From: Achromobacter mucicolens
GTDB taxonomy: Bacteria > Pseudomonadota > Gammaproteobacteria > Burkholderiales > Burkholderiaceae_B
DNA: 64,000 nt
Assembly: GCF_902859725.1 (NCBI RefSeq)
Contig: NZ_CADIJP010000019.1
Location: 1-64,000, forward strand
Direction: 5' to 3'
The position numbers were made by a program, and so were the translations under genes. Positions 56,019-64,000 of the stretch are shown piece after piece; position 1 is the first letter of the stretch; every line of letters begins with the position of its first letter. The notes below the pieces were generated by a model. That model had not been told where the DNA came from, did not search any database, and saw only the letters and a list, made by a program, of their open reading frames with translations.

Positions 56019-56975
56019 TTACCGCCAATCGCTGGCCCGGCTGAGCCGGGCCAGCTGGTCGTGCGTCAGCGTCAGGCTGGCGGCCTTGACCAGTTCGTCC
56101 AGTTGGGCGAGCGAGGTGGCGCTGACTATGGGCGCGGTGATGCCCGGCTGCGCGATCTGCCAGGCCAGCGCGGCCTGCGCGGGCGTGCAGCCGGCGTCCT
56201 CGGACACCTCATCCAGCGCCTTCAGGATGCGGTAGCCGCGGTCGTTCAGGTAGGTCTCGACGATCTTCTTGCCGCGCGCGCTCTTGCCCGCATCGCCGGG
56301 GCTGCGGTATTTGCCGCTAAGAAAGCCGCTGGCCAGCGCGAAATAGTTGATCGTGCCCATCTGCTGCGTCTTCACCAGGCTTTGCAACCCGGATTCGAAG
56401 GGTTCGCGCGTGTACAGGTTGTACTCGGGCTGGATGCTTTCATAGCGCGGCAGGCTGTGCCGCTCGCTGGCGATCAGTGCTTCGGACAGCCGCACGGCCG
56501 TGTAGTTGGACGCGCCGATCGCGCGCACCTTGCCGGCTTCGATCTGCTTGGCGTATTCGCCCAGCGTGTCGGTCAGCGGCGTGTCCGGGTCGTCCTGGTG
56601 GGATTGGTACAGGTCCACGTGGTCGGTCTGCAGGCGCGCCAGCGACGCCTCCAGCGAGCGCCGGATATAGGCGGGCGACAGCCCCTTCTGGCCAGGCCCC
56701 ATTTCCATGCCAACCTTGGTGGCGATCAGGACCTGATCGCGCTTGCCCGTTCGCTTGAGCCACTTGCCGATCAGGGTTTCGGATTCGCCGCCCTGGTTGC
56801 CCGGCACCCAACGCGAATACATATCCGCCGTGTCGATGAAATTCAGGCCGGCGTCCAGCAACGCGTCCAGCAGCGAAAAGGTGCCGGCTTCGTCGACGGT
56901 CCAGCCGAAGACGTTGCCGCCGAATGTGAGCGGGGGAACCTGCAGGCCGGATCGGCCCAATGCGCGTTTGATCAT
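56019..56975 (-). CDS. aldo/keto reductase
   Basis: 318 residues from ATG 56975; a much longer frame upstream is non-coding. The AKR catalytic tetrad is visible: Asp and Tyr in FIDTADMYS, Lys in VLIATKVG and His in YQSHQDD. The NADPH site region IVSATSLAQLDEL is near the C-terminus. A beta-subunit/YhdN-like oxidoreductase of unknown substrate; it converges on the Bug receptor gene with only 4 bp between the stops. Confidence 0.93.
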   Translation of the reverse strand: MIKRALGRSGLQVPPLTFGGNVFGWTVDEAGTFSLLDALLDAGLNFIDTADMYSRWVPGNQGGESETLIGKWLKRTGKRDQVLIATKVGMEMGPGQKGLSPAYIRRSLEASLARLQTDHVDLYQSHQDDPDTPLTDTLGEYAKQIEAGKVRAIGASNYTAVRLSEALIASERHSLPRYESIQPEYNLYTREPFESGLQSLVKTQQMGTINYFALASGFLSGKYRSPGDAGKSARGKKIVETYLNDRGYRILKALDEVSEDAGCTPAQAALAWQIAQPGITAPIVSATSLAQLDELVKAASLTLTHDQLARLSRASDWR

Positions 56976-57164
56976 GGCTGGCCTCGGGATGCCGTCGCCG
57001 GGCACGCGGAACGGGATGAACGGCGTTCGCCCGGCGTGGTCAGTATATTCACGCCGCTGCCCCGTGGCGGGGCATGCCCTGATGGATGCACCATTACAGG
57101 GATTCCCCCCAACTCCATTTGGTGGGCGGCACGTTAGACTATACGGCTTTATGGCGGGCCGAAC

Positions 57165-57203
57165 GGGTGGCAAATCCGGGTGGTAAACCCGGGTGGCAAA
57201 TCC
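57165..57203 (+). repeat. three 13-bp direct repeats upstream of ABC importer
   Basis: GGGTGGCAAATCC, GGGTGGTAAACCC and GGGTGGCAAATCC follow each other without gaps at 57165, 57178 and 57191. They lie 65-100 bp upstream of the binding-protein start. Exact tandem arrays there could be regulator sites or slippage products. Confidence 0.75.
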
Positions 57204-57267
57204 CGCGGCGGCCATGAAGACACCGGCAACTTCAACAAGCAATACCACGGGTTCAAGGAGCAAACAT

Positions 57268-58239
57268 ATGCTGATCGGAAAACACCATTTTCTGACGGTT
57301 GGCGCGATGGCGCTGGCAATGGCTATCGCCGCGCCGGCCGCCGCGCAGCAAAAGTCCGTCGCGGTGACCGCCATCGTCGAGCATCCGGCGCTGGACGCCG
57401 TGCGTGACGGGGTGCAGGACGCCCTCAAGCAAGCCGGCTACGAGCCGGGCAAGAACCTGAAGTGGCAGTATCAAAGCGCTCAGGGCAACAACGGCACGGC
57501 CGCCCAGATCGCCCGCAAGTTCGTCGGCGACCGCCCGGACGCCATCGTCGCGATCGCCACGCCGTCGGCGCAGGCCGTCGTTGCCGCCACCAAGGACGTG
57601 CCGGTGGTGTATTCCGCCGTGACCGACCCGGTCGCCGCGCAACTCGTGTCCAGCATGGATGCCTCGGGCACCAACGTGACCGGCGTGTCGGATCTGCTGG
57701 CCCTGGACAAGCAAGTCGAACTCATCAAGAAGATCCTGCCCAATGCCAAGCGCGTGGGCATCGTCTACAACCCGGGCGAGGCCAACTCGGTCGTGGTCGT
57801 CAAGAAGCTCCAGGAAATCCTGCCCAAGTCCGGCATGAGCCTGGTCGAAGCCGCCGCCCCGCGCTCGGTGGACGTGGCTTCGGCGGCTCGCAGCCTGATC
57901 GGCAAGGTCGACGTCATCTACACCAACACCGACAACAACGTCGTGTCGGCGTATGAGTCGCTGGTCAAGGTGGGTAATGACGCCAAGATCCCGCTGATCG
58001 CGTCGGACACCGACAGCGTCAAGCGCGGCGGCATCGCCGCCCTGGGCATCAACTACCGCGATCTGGGCGTGCAGACCGGCAAGATCGTCGTGCGCATCCT
58101 GAAGGGCGAGAAGCCCGGCGCGATTCCGTCTGAAACCAGCTCCAAACTTGAGCTCTACGTGAATCCGGGCGCGGCCGCCAAGCAGGGCGTGACCCTGTCC
58201 GACGCGCTGATCAAGTCGGCCGCGGTGGTCGTGAAATAA
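57268..58239 (+). CDS. ABC transporter substrate-binding protein (ABC_sub_bind family)
   Basis: 323 residues from ATG 57268, with AAGGAG nine bases upstream. The signal peptide ends at AAA/Q (about 26). The family features VAVTAIVEHPALDAVRDGVQ, DAIVAIATPSAQAVVAATKD, PVVYSAVTDPVAAQLV and LVKVGNDAKIPLIASD match the TrpX-like periplasmic proteins that pair with a single permease and ATPase, as here. Relatives bind aromatic amino acids or similar small ligands; the ligand is unknown. Confidence 0.92.
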   Translation: MLIGKHHFLTVGAMALAMAIAAPAAAQQKSVAVTAIVEHPALDAVRDGVQDALKQAGYEPGKNLKWQYQSAQGNNGTAAQIARKFVGDRPDAIVAIATPSAQAVVAATKDVPVVYSAVTDPVAAQLVSSMDASGTNVTGVSDLLALDKQVELIKKILPNAKRVGIVYNPGEANSVVVVKKLQEILPKSGMSLVEAAAPRSVDVASAARSLIGKVDVIYTNTDNNVVSAYESLVKVGNDAKIPLIASDTDSVKRGGIAALGINYRDLGVQTGKIVVRILKGEKPGAIPSETSSKLELYVNPGAAAKQGVTLSDALIKSAAVVVK

Positions 58240-58561
58240 TACGGCGCGATATCGGCCCCGCCATGCCTATCCGGCGTGCGCGGGGTTTTTCTTGCGTTTT
58301 TCGTGGTGTCTGGCTTACCCGATGTTCCATAGGGCGGCAGCGTTCACAAGACGTTCGCGGCCCGGCGTTGTTGCTTCCTTGACAGGTCTCGCACGTCCGC
58401 TGGCGCCGCCGGCGGGAAGACACGTGGGCGGGAAACGAGAGAAAATCCATGCCGGGAAACGTTTATTGCGAAAGCTCGGGTAAAACTGACCCGTGAACGC
58501 AAGAAATCGCGCGTTTCACTTCTTTAATATGCTCGTTTCTTATCTTGATTGGATCTGACCC
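58240..58561 (+). other. gap inside ABC importer cluster with terminator-like hairpin
   Basis: A 322-bp stretch without a gene. CCCCGC (58256-58261) and GCGGGG (58280-58285) followed by five T form a hairpin 17 bp after the binding-protein stop, probably a partial terminator that lowers permease and ATPase expression. The remainder is unremarkable until an AT-rich leader at about 58510-58555 before the permease. Confidence 0.5.
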
Positions 58562-59452
58562 ATGTCATTGTTCTCGTTGTTAGGCGCGCTGGAGATCGGG
58601 CTGATCTTCAGCCTGGTGGCCTTGGGCGTCTTCATCTCCTTTCGCCTGCTGCGCTTCCCGGACCTGACCGTGGACGGCAGCTTTCCGCTGGGCGGCGCAG
58701 TCTGTGCGACGCTGATCGCATCGGGCACCGATCCGTTTTCCGCCACCATCATCGCCACCATCGCGGGCGCGGCGGCCGGGCTGGTCACGGGCTGGCTGAA
58801 CGTCAAGCTCAAGATCATGGATCTCTTGGCCAGCATCCTGATGATGATCGCCCTGTATTCGATCAACCTGCGCATCATGGGCAAGCCCAACGTGCCGCTG
58901 ATCACCGAACCCACCGTCTTCACGATTCTGCAGCCGGCGTGGATTTCAGACTACGTTGCGCGCCCGCTGATCCTGATCGTCATCGTCATCCTGTGCAAGC
59001 TGGCGTTGGACTGGTTCTTTGCCACGCAGACCGGCCTGGCGGTGCGCGCCACCGGCTCGAACGGCCGCATGGCCCGCGCGCAGGGCGTGAACACCGGCCG
59101 CATGATCCTGGGCGGCATGGCGCTGTCCAACGCGCTGGTCGCGCTGGCGGGCGCGCTGTTTGCGCAGACGCAGGGCGGATCGGACATCTCGATGGGCATC
59201 GGCACCATCGTGATCGGCCTGGCCGCGGTCATCGTCGGCGAAAGCATCCTGCCGTCGCGCAAGCTGGTGCTGGCCACGCTGGCCGTCATCATCGGCGCCA
59301 TCGTCTACCGCTTCTTCATCGCCCTGGCGCTCAATAGCGATTTCATCGGCCTGAAGGCGCAGGACCTGAACCTCGTCACCGCGGTGCTCGTCACGATCGC
59401 CCTGGTCATCCCCATGCTCAAGCGCCGCCTGGTCGGCAAGAAGGGGCGCTGA
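58562..59452 (+). CDS. ABC transporter permease
   Basis: 296 residues with eight or nine hydrophobic helices. It shows GLIFSLVALGVFISFRLLRF near the N-terminus and TGLAVRATGSNGRMARAQGV at about 158-178, as in the BPD_transp_2-type permeases paired with TrpX-like binding proteins. It forms the inner-membrane channel with the ATPase encoded 1 bp downstream. Confidence 0.92.
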   Translation: MSLFSLLGALEIGLIFSLVALGVFISFRLLRFPDLTVDGSFPLGGAVCATLIASGTDPFSATIIATIAGAAAGLVTGWLNVKLKIMDLLASILMMIALYSINLRIMGKPNVPLITEPTVFTILQPAWISDYVARPLILIVIVILCKLALDWFFATQTGLAVRATGSNGRMARAQGVNTGRMILGGMALSNALVALAGALFAQTQGGSDISMGIGTIVIGLAAVIVGESILPSRKLVLATLAVIIGAIVYRFFIALALNSDFIGLKAQDLNLVTAVLVTIALVIPMLKRRLVGKKGR

Positions 59453-59453
59453 T

Positions 59454-60248
59454 ATGTTGTCCGCAAAAGACCTGAAAATCACCTTCAACGCGGGGACGCC
59501 CATCGAGACCCGCGCGCTGCGCGGCCTGACGCTGGAAATCCCGTCGGGCCAGTTCGTGACCGTGATCGGTTCCAACGGCGCGGGCAAGTCCACGTTCCTG
59601 AACGCCGTGTCGGGCGACCTGCCGGTCGATTCCGGCCGCATCGACATCAATGGCGTGGACGTGACGCGCCAGCCCGTGTGGGCGCGCGCCGGCAGCGTGG
59701 CCCGTGTGTTCCAGGACCCCATGGCGGGCACCTGCGAAGACCTGACCATCGAAGAAAACATGGCGCTGGCGCAGATGCGCGGCGCATCGCGTGGCTACAG
59801 CCGCGCCGTGAAGGCCTCGATGAAAGCCGGCTTTCGCGAACGCCTGGCCACATTGGGGCTGGGCCTGGAAAACCGCCTGACCGACCGCATCGGCCTGTTG
59901 TCCGGCGGCCAGCGTCAGGCGGTCAGCCTGTTGATGGCGGCGCTGCAACCGTCGCGCATCCTGCTGCTGGACGAGCACACCGCCGCGCTCGACCCGCGCA
60001 CCGCGGACTTCGTGCTGCAACTGACGGCGCGCATCGTGGCGGAAAACAAGCTCACCACCATGATGGTCACGCACAGCATGCGCCAGGCGCTGGACGTCGG
60101 CGACCGCACGGTCATGCTGCATCAGGGCCAGGTCGTGCTGGACGTGTCCGGCGACGAACGCCGCGGCATGGACGTTCCGGACCTGCTTGCCATGTTCGAG
60201 CGGGTGCGGGGCGAGAAACTGTCGGACGACGCCCTGTTGCTGGGCTGA
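59454..60248 (+). CDS. ABC transporter ATP-binding protein
   Basis: 264 residues. Walker A GSNGAGKST (about 39), ABC signature LSGGQRQAV (about 150), Walker B ILLLDEHTAAL (about 170) and the switch His in VTHSMRQAL are all intact. It powers the importer formed with the two preceding genes and ends at a strong terminator. Confidence 0.95.
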   Translation: MLSAKDLKITFNAGTPIETRALRGLTLEIPSGQFVTVIGSNGAGKSTFLNAVSGDLPVDSGRIDINGVDVTRQPVWARAGSVARVFQDPMAGTCEDLTIEENMALAQMRGASRGYSRAVKASMKAGFRERLATLGLGLENRLTDRIGLLSGGQRQAVSLLMAALQPSRILLLDEHTAALDPRTADFVLQLTARIVAENKLTTMMVTHSMRQALDVGDRTVMLHQGQVVLDVSGDERRGMDVPDLLAMFERVRGEKLSDDALLLG

Positions 60249-60260
60249 TGACGAAGAAAG

Positions 60261-60287
60261 CGCGGTCTGCAAGGACCGCGTTTTTTT
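60261..60287 (+). terminator. rho-independent terminator after ABC importer
   Basis: CGCGGTC (60261-60267) pairs with GACCGCG (60274-60280) and is followed by seven T, 12 bp after the ATPase stop. Confidence 0.92.
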
Positions 60288-60380
60288 CGCCTCGAATTTT
60301 GCCCGGGCTTTTGCCCAGCACAGGGCCGGACCTCTGCTACCATCGCCGCCTCTTGAAAAACGATAAGCAGAGCAGCAGCG

Positions 60381-60710
60381 ATGGAAGTCAGCCAGGCGTC
60401 GATTGACGGCATGTACAGCAAGATGGCGCAGAACGGCTGGGATACGTTCGGCCCATTGAAGTGGGGCTACTGCTTCATGGCCTCGCACGAACACGCGCTG
60501 GAACTGATCTTCCGCGAGATCGCCGACAGCAAGTACCAATTGGAAAGCCTCGTACAGGCCGACGACGAAGACGGCGGCTGGACGATGTGCGTGAGCAAGG
60601 TCGAAATCCTGCCCGCGGACAAGCTTTTCCGGCGCTGCAATGCCTTCAATGAACTGGCCGACGAGTACAGCGCGCTGTTTGACGGCTGGGACGTGGAACG
60701 GGTGGCGTGA
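60381..60710 (+). CDS. RraB-like (RNase E inhibitor family) small protein
   Basis: 109 residues, cytoplasmic. The core WTMCVSKVEILPADKLFRRC and the C-terminal ELADEYSALFDGWDVERV resemble the RraB fold, whose members end in an ELAxExxxxYDGWE motif and modulate RNase E or have related regulatory roles. Similarity is by motif recognition only. It converges on the DadA-like gene with 3 bp between stops and has a weak ribosome site. Confidence 0.65.
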   Translation: MEVSQASIDGMYSKMAQNGWDTFGPLKWGYCFMASHEHALELIFREIADSKYQLESLVQADDEDGGWTMCVSKVEILPADKLFRRCNAFNELADEYSALFDGWDVERVA

Positions 60711-60713
60711 ACG

Positions 60714-61973
60714 CTAGATGAAGCGGCCGGGCCGGAAAGCCGGATGGCGCGCCGCGGCGCTGCCGTCCACCATCTGGTCGGCCAGAATCTTCGCGGTGCC
60801 CGGCGCGGTGCTGAACCCGATGTGCTGGTGTCCCAGCGCCAGCCACAGGCCGGGATGACGCGGCGCCTCGCCGATCATCGGGCGGCTGTCGGGCAGAGTG
60901 GGGCGGCGGCCCAGCCAGGCGGCCGCATCCAGCCGGTCGCCCAACGGGAAGGCCTCACGCGCGCGCTGTTCGGCCAGCGCAAGCTGATCCGGCCGCGCGG
61001 GCGCGTCGCAGGCGTCCAGCTCCACGCCCGTGGACAGGCGCAGCCCGCGCGCGATCGGCGACAGCACGTAGCCGCCGCCCGTGTCGTACACGGGTCGCGT
61101 CACGCGCGCGCCTTCGCGGCCGCTGTAGTGCATGTGATAGCCGCGTTCAAACGCCATCGGCAGGTCGATGCCGGTGGTCTTCAAGAGCGCCTTGGACCAC
61201 GGACCCAGCGCCACCACGAGCCGGTCGGCGGACAGGGATTCGGACGTCGTTGCCCCGTTCACGATCCACGACGCGCCGTCGCGGCGGATGCCGCGGGCGT
61301 CCAGCCGCCGGAATTGGCCGCCTTCGCGGCGGTAGAGGTCGGCGTAGGCCGCCACGACCTCGTGCGGATCGTCGACCGAATACGATCCCTGGATCCACAA
61401 CGCGCGGTGAAAGATCGGCGACAGCGCGGGCTCGGCTTCGGCCAGTGCCGCGGGGTCCAGTTCCTGCGTGGGCACGTCATACTGAGCGAACGTGCGGCGC
61501 GCCAGCGCGCTGGCCTGCCACGCCTGCGCCGAGCGGTACAGGAAGATCCACCCGGTGTCGCGCAGCCGGTGGCGCGCGCCGCTTTGGTCCAGCAGCTTCA
61601 GGTGCTCGGGCGCGGATAGCCGGATCAGGCCGTCCAGCGCCCGCGCGGTTTCCTGGAAAACGGCCGGCCGCGCGCTCATCAGAAAGCGCGCCGCCCAGCC
61701 CAGGTTCGCCGCCAGATACGGCCAGCGGTAGCGGAACTGGACCGTGTCGTTCTTCAAGAGGCGCGGCAGTTGCTTCCATAGCCCCGGATGATTGAAGGGC
61801 ATGAGGGAACTGCGGGCCAGCACGCCGGCGTTGCCCAGCGACGTTTCCATGCCCGGTTCCTGGCGGTCGACAAGCAGGACCTTCATGCCGCGACGGCGCA
61901 GTTCCAGCGCGCAGCAGACGCCGACGATGCCCGCGCCCAGCACGATGACGTGATTGCCCATGTCGATTTTCAT
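60714..61973 (-). CDS. FAD-dependent D-amino-acid dehydrogenase-like oxidoreductase
   Basis: 419 residues from ATG 61973, which overlaps the upstream stop (ATGA); ATG 61961 is an alternative. The N-terminus holds the FAD dinucleotide fold VIVLGAGIVGVCCALELRRRG with a terminal acidic VDR. The DAO-family C-terminus includes AAWLGRRPTLPDSRPMIGEA and LALGHQHIGFSTAPGTAKIL, as in DadA. It oxidises an amine or amino acid. Operon position after an amine-oxidase-like gene and an aminopropyltransferase points to a polyamine-derived substrate (inference). Confidence 0.87.
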   Translation of the reverse strand: MKIDMGNHVIVLGAGIVGVCCALELRRRGMKVLLVDRQEPGMETSLGNAGVLARSSLMPFNHPGLWKQLPRLLKNDTVQFRYRWPYLAANLGWAARFLMSARPAVFQETARALDGLIRLSAPEHLKLLDQSGARHRLRDTGWIFLYRSAQAWQASALARRTFAQYDVPTQELDPAALAEAEPALSPIFHRALWIQGSYSVDDPHEVVAAYADLYRREGGQFRRLDARGIRRDGASWIVNGATTSESLSADRLVVALGPWSKALLKTTGIDLPMAFERGYHMHYSGREGARVTRPVYDTGGGYVLSPIARGLRLSTGVELDACDAPARPDQLALAEQRAREAFPLGDRLDAAAWLGRRPTLPDSRPMIGEAPRHPGLWLALGHQHIGFSTAPGTAKILADQMVDGSAAARHPAFRPGRFI

Positions 61974-63613
61974 CCTTGTTCGTGGTGGCCCAGGATACGC
62001 CCTGCCGCCTTGACGCCCCACCATGAGGCTTCTTCGAAGACCGAATACCCAGACAGGTCGGCGTGCGCAAACAACACCGGGCCATCGACCGCGCGCAGCG
62101 CGGCCAGGCCCGGATTGGACAGGTAGCCGCAGACCGGCGAGGCCATCGCGTGGCCGCGCACCGTGATCTCAAGCTGGCGGGCGCTGCGCCAGAATTCCTT
62201 GCCGTACGCCGCAACCAGATCCGCCGCGGCGATGTCGCGCAGATCCTGCGGGCTGGCGCGCGTCAGCCAGTCGCGCGCCGCCTGGGGCGTCTGGCCGCTT
62301 AGCGCGTGATACGCCGTGAACACGCTGCGCGGCGTGCGCGCCACGCGCAGCAGCTGGTGGGTGGACACGACATAACCCAGCGCCTGGCCTTCGTAGACCA
62401 CGTTGTCCCAAGACAGGGGCTCGCCGGGCGCTTCGAGCGGGTAGCCGTCCATGACGAAGTTCGACACCATCCAGGCCGCGTGCGGGGCGGTGTGCACGGC
62501 CGGGTCGTAGCCATACGCCCGCAGGTCGGGCAGCAGGCGCTGCGCGACGAAAAGCGGCATGGCGCACACCGTGCGGCGCGTCTGCACGGCATAGGCGCTG
62601 GCGGCGCCGTCCGGCGAGTCCTTCACGCACAGGACCCGCGGGCCGGCGGGCAGTTCGTCGATGCGCATCGCCGTGCCTTGCAGCAGCCAGCCGGTGTGGC
62701 CGAGCTGCCTGGTGATGGCGTCCCGCATGCGGTCGGCCAGCACGGCCAGGCCGCCCGGCCACGTCAGCACGGCGCCTTCGCCGGCGTTGGCGGCATGGCC
62801 GTCGCGGCTGGCAAAGTAGTGCAGGCCGGCCCACGCCGACACCTCGTCGTGCCGCGCGCCGTAGTCGTCGCGGCAGCAGTAGTTCAGATACCAGTGCAGC
62901 GCGGGCGAGGTATAGCCCTCTTGCGTCAGCCACGCCTTGAACGTCAGGCCATCCAGCGCGCGCCAGGCCGGATCGCGCGAGGACATTTCCAGCGGGATGC
63001 AGAACACCTTGCGGCCGTCGTTGCCGACCTGCGTGCGCAGTTGATCGATCAGCGCCAGAAAGCGCCGGTGCTGCGCGGCGTCGGCATCGGGCACGCCCGT
63101 CATGGGCAACAGGCCTTCCTCCCAGCGCCCGTTGCGCAGCAGTCTTTCCTGCGGCGAATGCACGAGAACCGCCTCGTCGTAGTAGGGACGGGTGTCGCCC
63201 GCGCCGTGTTCGATGATGCCGAAGTCGGCCAGCATCTCGCGCACGTGGGTCGAGGCCAGCGACGGCAGCGGCAGGTAATGCGCGCCCAGCGGGTAGTCCA
63301 GGCCGTCGCGCTGTCCTGCCGCGGCATTGCCCGCAAATTCTGGGCCCTGTACCACGACAAAATCGGTGAAGCCCTCGCGCGCCAGCTTCCAGGCGCAGGA
63401 CAGGCCAGCGACGCCAGCGCCCAGAATGGCGACCTGGTGCTGCCGGGTGCCCGTCGGATGCGGCAGGGCCGCCTTGTCGCGCAACGCGTGGCCGGCCTGC
63501 ATGCCCGGGTAGTGCACGTCCGGCGTCGTCTCGACGACGCGCGATCGCCAGTAGCCAACCGAACCTGCGGCGGCGGCCGTGGCAGCGCCCAGGAGGAAGC
63601 TGCGCCGACGCAT
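61970..63613 (-). CDS. Tat-exported flavin amine oxidase-like protein
   Basis: 547 residues. The N-terminus MRRRSFLLGAATAAAAGSVG is a twin-arginine-type signal (RRRSFLLG). The FAD-binding motif VAILGAGVAGLSCAWKLA lies at about 61-78. The C-terminus (GPVLFAHADLSGYSVFEEA) follows the flavin-containing amine oxidase pattern of FAD closure. It is probably periplasmic. Start overlaps the stop of the aminopropyltransferase-like gene and its stop overlaps the DadA-like start, so the three are translationally coupled. Confidence 0.85.
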   Translation of the reverse strand: MRRRSFLLGAATAAAAGSVGYWRSRVVETTPDVHYPGMQAGHALRDKAALPHPTGTRQHQVAILGAGVAGLSCAWKLAREGFTDFVVVQGPEFAGNAAAGQRDGLDYPLGAHYLPLPSLASTHVREMLADFGIIEHGAGDTRPYYDEAVLVHSPQERLLRNGRWEEGLLPMTGVPDADAAQHRRFLALIDQLRTQVGNDGRKVFCIPLEMSSRDPAWRALDGLTFKAWLTQEGYTSPALHWYLNYCCRDDYGARHDEVSAWAGLHYFASRDGHAANAGEGAVLTWPGGLAVLADRMRDAITRQLGHTGWLLQGTAMRIDELPAGPRVLCVKDSPDGAASAYAVQTRRTVCAMPLFVAQRLLPDLRAYGYDPAVHTAPHAAWMVSNFVMDGYPLEAPGEPLSWDNVVYEGQALGYVVSTHQLLRVARTPRSVFTAYHALSGQTPQAARDWLTRASPQDLRDIAAADLVAAYGKEFWRSARQLEITVRGHAMASPVCGYLSNPGLAALRAVDGPVLFAHADLSGYSVFEEASWWGVKAAGRILGHHEQG

Positions 63614-64000
63614 CAGCGGATGACCTTGCGCCAGTCCTCGTCGAAATAGCGCACGAGAGATTGTTCGTTCAGGCGGTTCGGCGGCATGGCCAGCGCCGGC
63701 ATGTCGGCGGGAAAATGAAAGAGCGCGCGCACGGTGACGGCGTCCAGGTAGCGCGTGGCCACCGTGATCTTCTCGGGCGGCGCGTAGTCGCGGCGCTTGC
63801 TGGCCAGGATGAAGCCCCAGTCGCCGAACGACGGCACGTAGGTGTGATACGGCCAGGTGTTCAGGCCGGCTTCCTTGAGCGTCGCGTCCACGCTCCAGAA
63901 CGAGCGCGGGGCAAAGTAGGGCGAGGTGGACTGCACGACCATGTAGCCGTTTTCGGCCAGGTGCCGCGCCATCAGGTGGTAGACCGGCACGGAATACAGC
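63613..64000 (-). CDS. polyamine aminopropyltransferase-like protein, 5' part outside window
   Basis: Only the last 128 or so codons are present; the frame stays open to the right edge. The segment VYHLMARHLAENGYMVVQST, then SPYFAPRSFWSVDATLKEAG and LNTWPYHTYVPSFGDWGFIL, matches the C-terminal region of spermidine synthase-fold proteins, where this part follows the catalytic Asp loop. Many relatives in this gene context carry an N-terminal membrane domain, which cannot be checked here. Its stop overlaps the start of the flavin oxidase gene. Confidence 0.8.
   Translation of the reverse strand, partial: LYSVPVYHLMARHLAENGYMVVQSTSPYFAPRSFWSVDATLKEAGLNTWPYHTYVPSFGDWGFILASKRRDYAPPEKITVATRYLDAVTVRALFHFPADMPALAMPPNRLNEQSLVRYFDEDWRKVIR

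Overview
The window is about 64 kb of GC-rich DNA from a betaproteobacterium, most likely an Achromobacter or close relative (Burkholderiales, Alcaligenaceae). The clues are two orphan Bug-type (TTT family) periplasmic binding proteins, an Arg32-type EF-P beside its rhamnosyltransferase EarP, separate acnA and acnB genes, and lineage-type DUF2863, DUF2968 and DUF3613 proteins. I see no tRNA or rRNA gene, CRISPR array, insertion sequence, prophage or origin. Both edges cut through genes.

Layout. 1-3.4 kb (minus): a collagen-like lipoprotein downstream of a TpsB (ShlB/FhaC-type) outer-membrane transporter. 3.9 kb: a stand-alone MHYT membrane sensor. 4.9-18.6 kb (plus): a nearly complete Tad/Flp pilus locus (pilin, prepilin peptidase, two TadE-like pseudopilins, CpaB, CpaC, TadZ, TadA, TadB, TadC, TadD, DUF3613 protein, TadG) closed by a sigma-54 activator. 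18.7-23 kb: a DUF2968 lipoprotein, a DUF1178 protein, then efp, earP and a DUF2863 gene on the minus strand. 23.2-35.2 kb: a DODA-type dioxygenase, acnA, a LysR/pirin divergent pair, a Fur-boxed TonB-dependent siderophore receptor, a lytic transglycosylase lipoprotein and acnB. 35.4-38.7 kb: two uncharacterised membrane proteins (one with a zinc ribbon and FxLYD domain), a TauE/SafE exporter and a CBS-pair protein.

38.8-49.5 kb is an acyl-CoA catabolic region: two large/small acyl-CoA dehydrogenase pairs, a thiolase, an IclR regulator, an enoyl-CoA hydratase, an NDP-forming acyl-CoA synthetase and a Bug receptor. Together they could take up an unknown carboxylate, activate it to a CoA thioester and beta-oxidise it. 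After a spermidine-synthase-like gene, 50.4-56.0 kb is a malonate locus: GntR regulator, malonyl-CoA decarboxylase, enoyl-CoA hydratase, malonyl-CoA synthetase and, behind a terminator, a Bug receptor where a malonate carrier might be expected. 56.0-60.7 kb holds an aldo/keto reductase, an ABC importer (binding protein, permease, ATPase) and an RraB-like small protein. The right edge is a minus-strand operon of an aminopropyltransferase-like protein (cut by the edge), a Tat-exported flavin amine oxidase-like protein and a DadA-like oxidase, joined by ATGA overlaps.

The most notable observations are an identical 27-bp element, with a perfect 9-bp inverted repeat, upstream of both acnA and acnB 8 kb apart; the unassigned acyl-CoA catabolic region; the right-edge polyamine/flavoenzyme operon; a TpsB lacking the conserved loop-6 arginine next to a duplicated collagen-like lipoprotein; and a TadE gene with no ATG that overlaps the prepilin peptidase gene.
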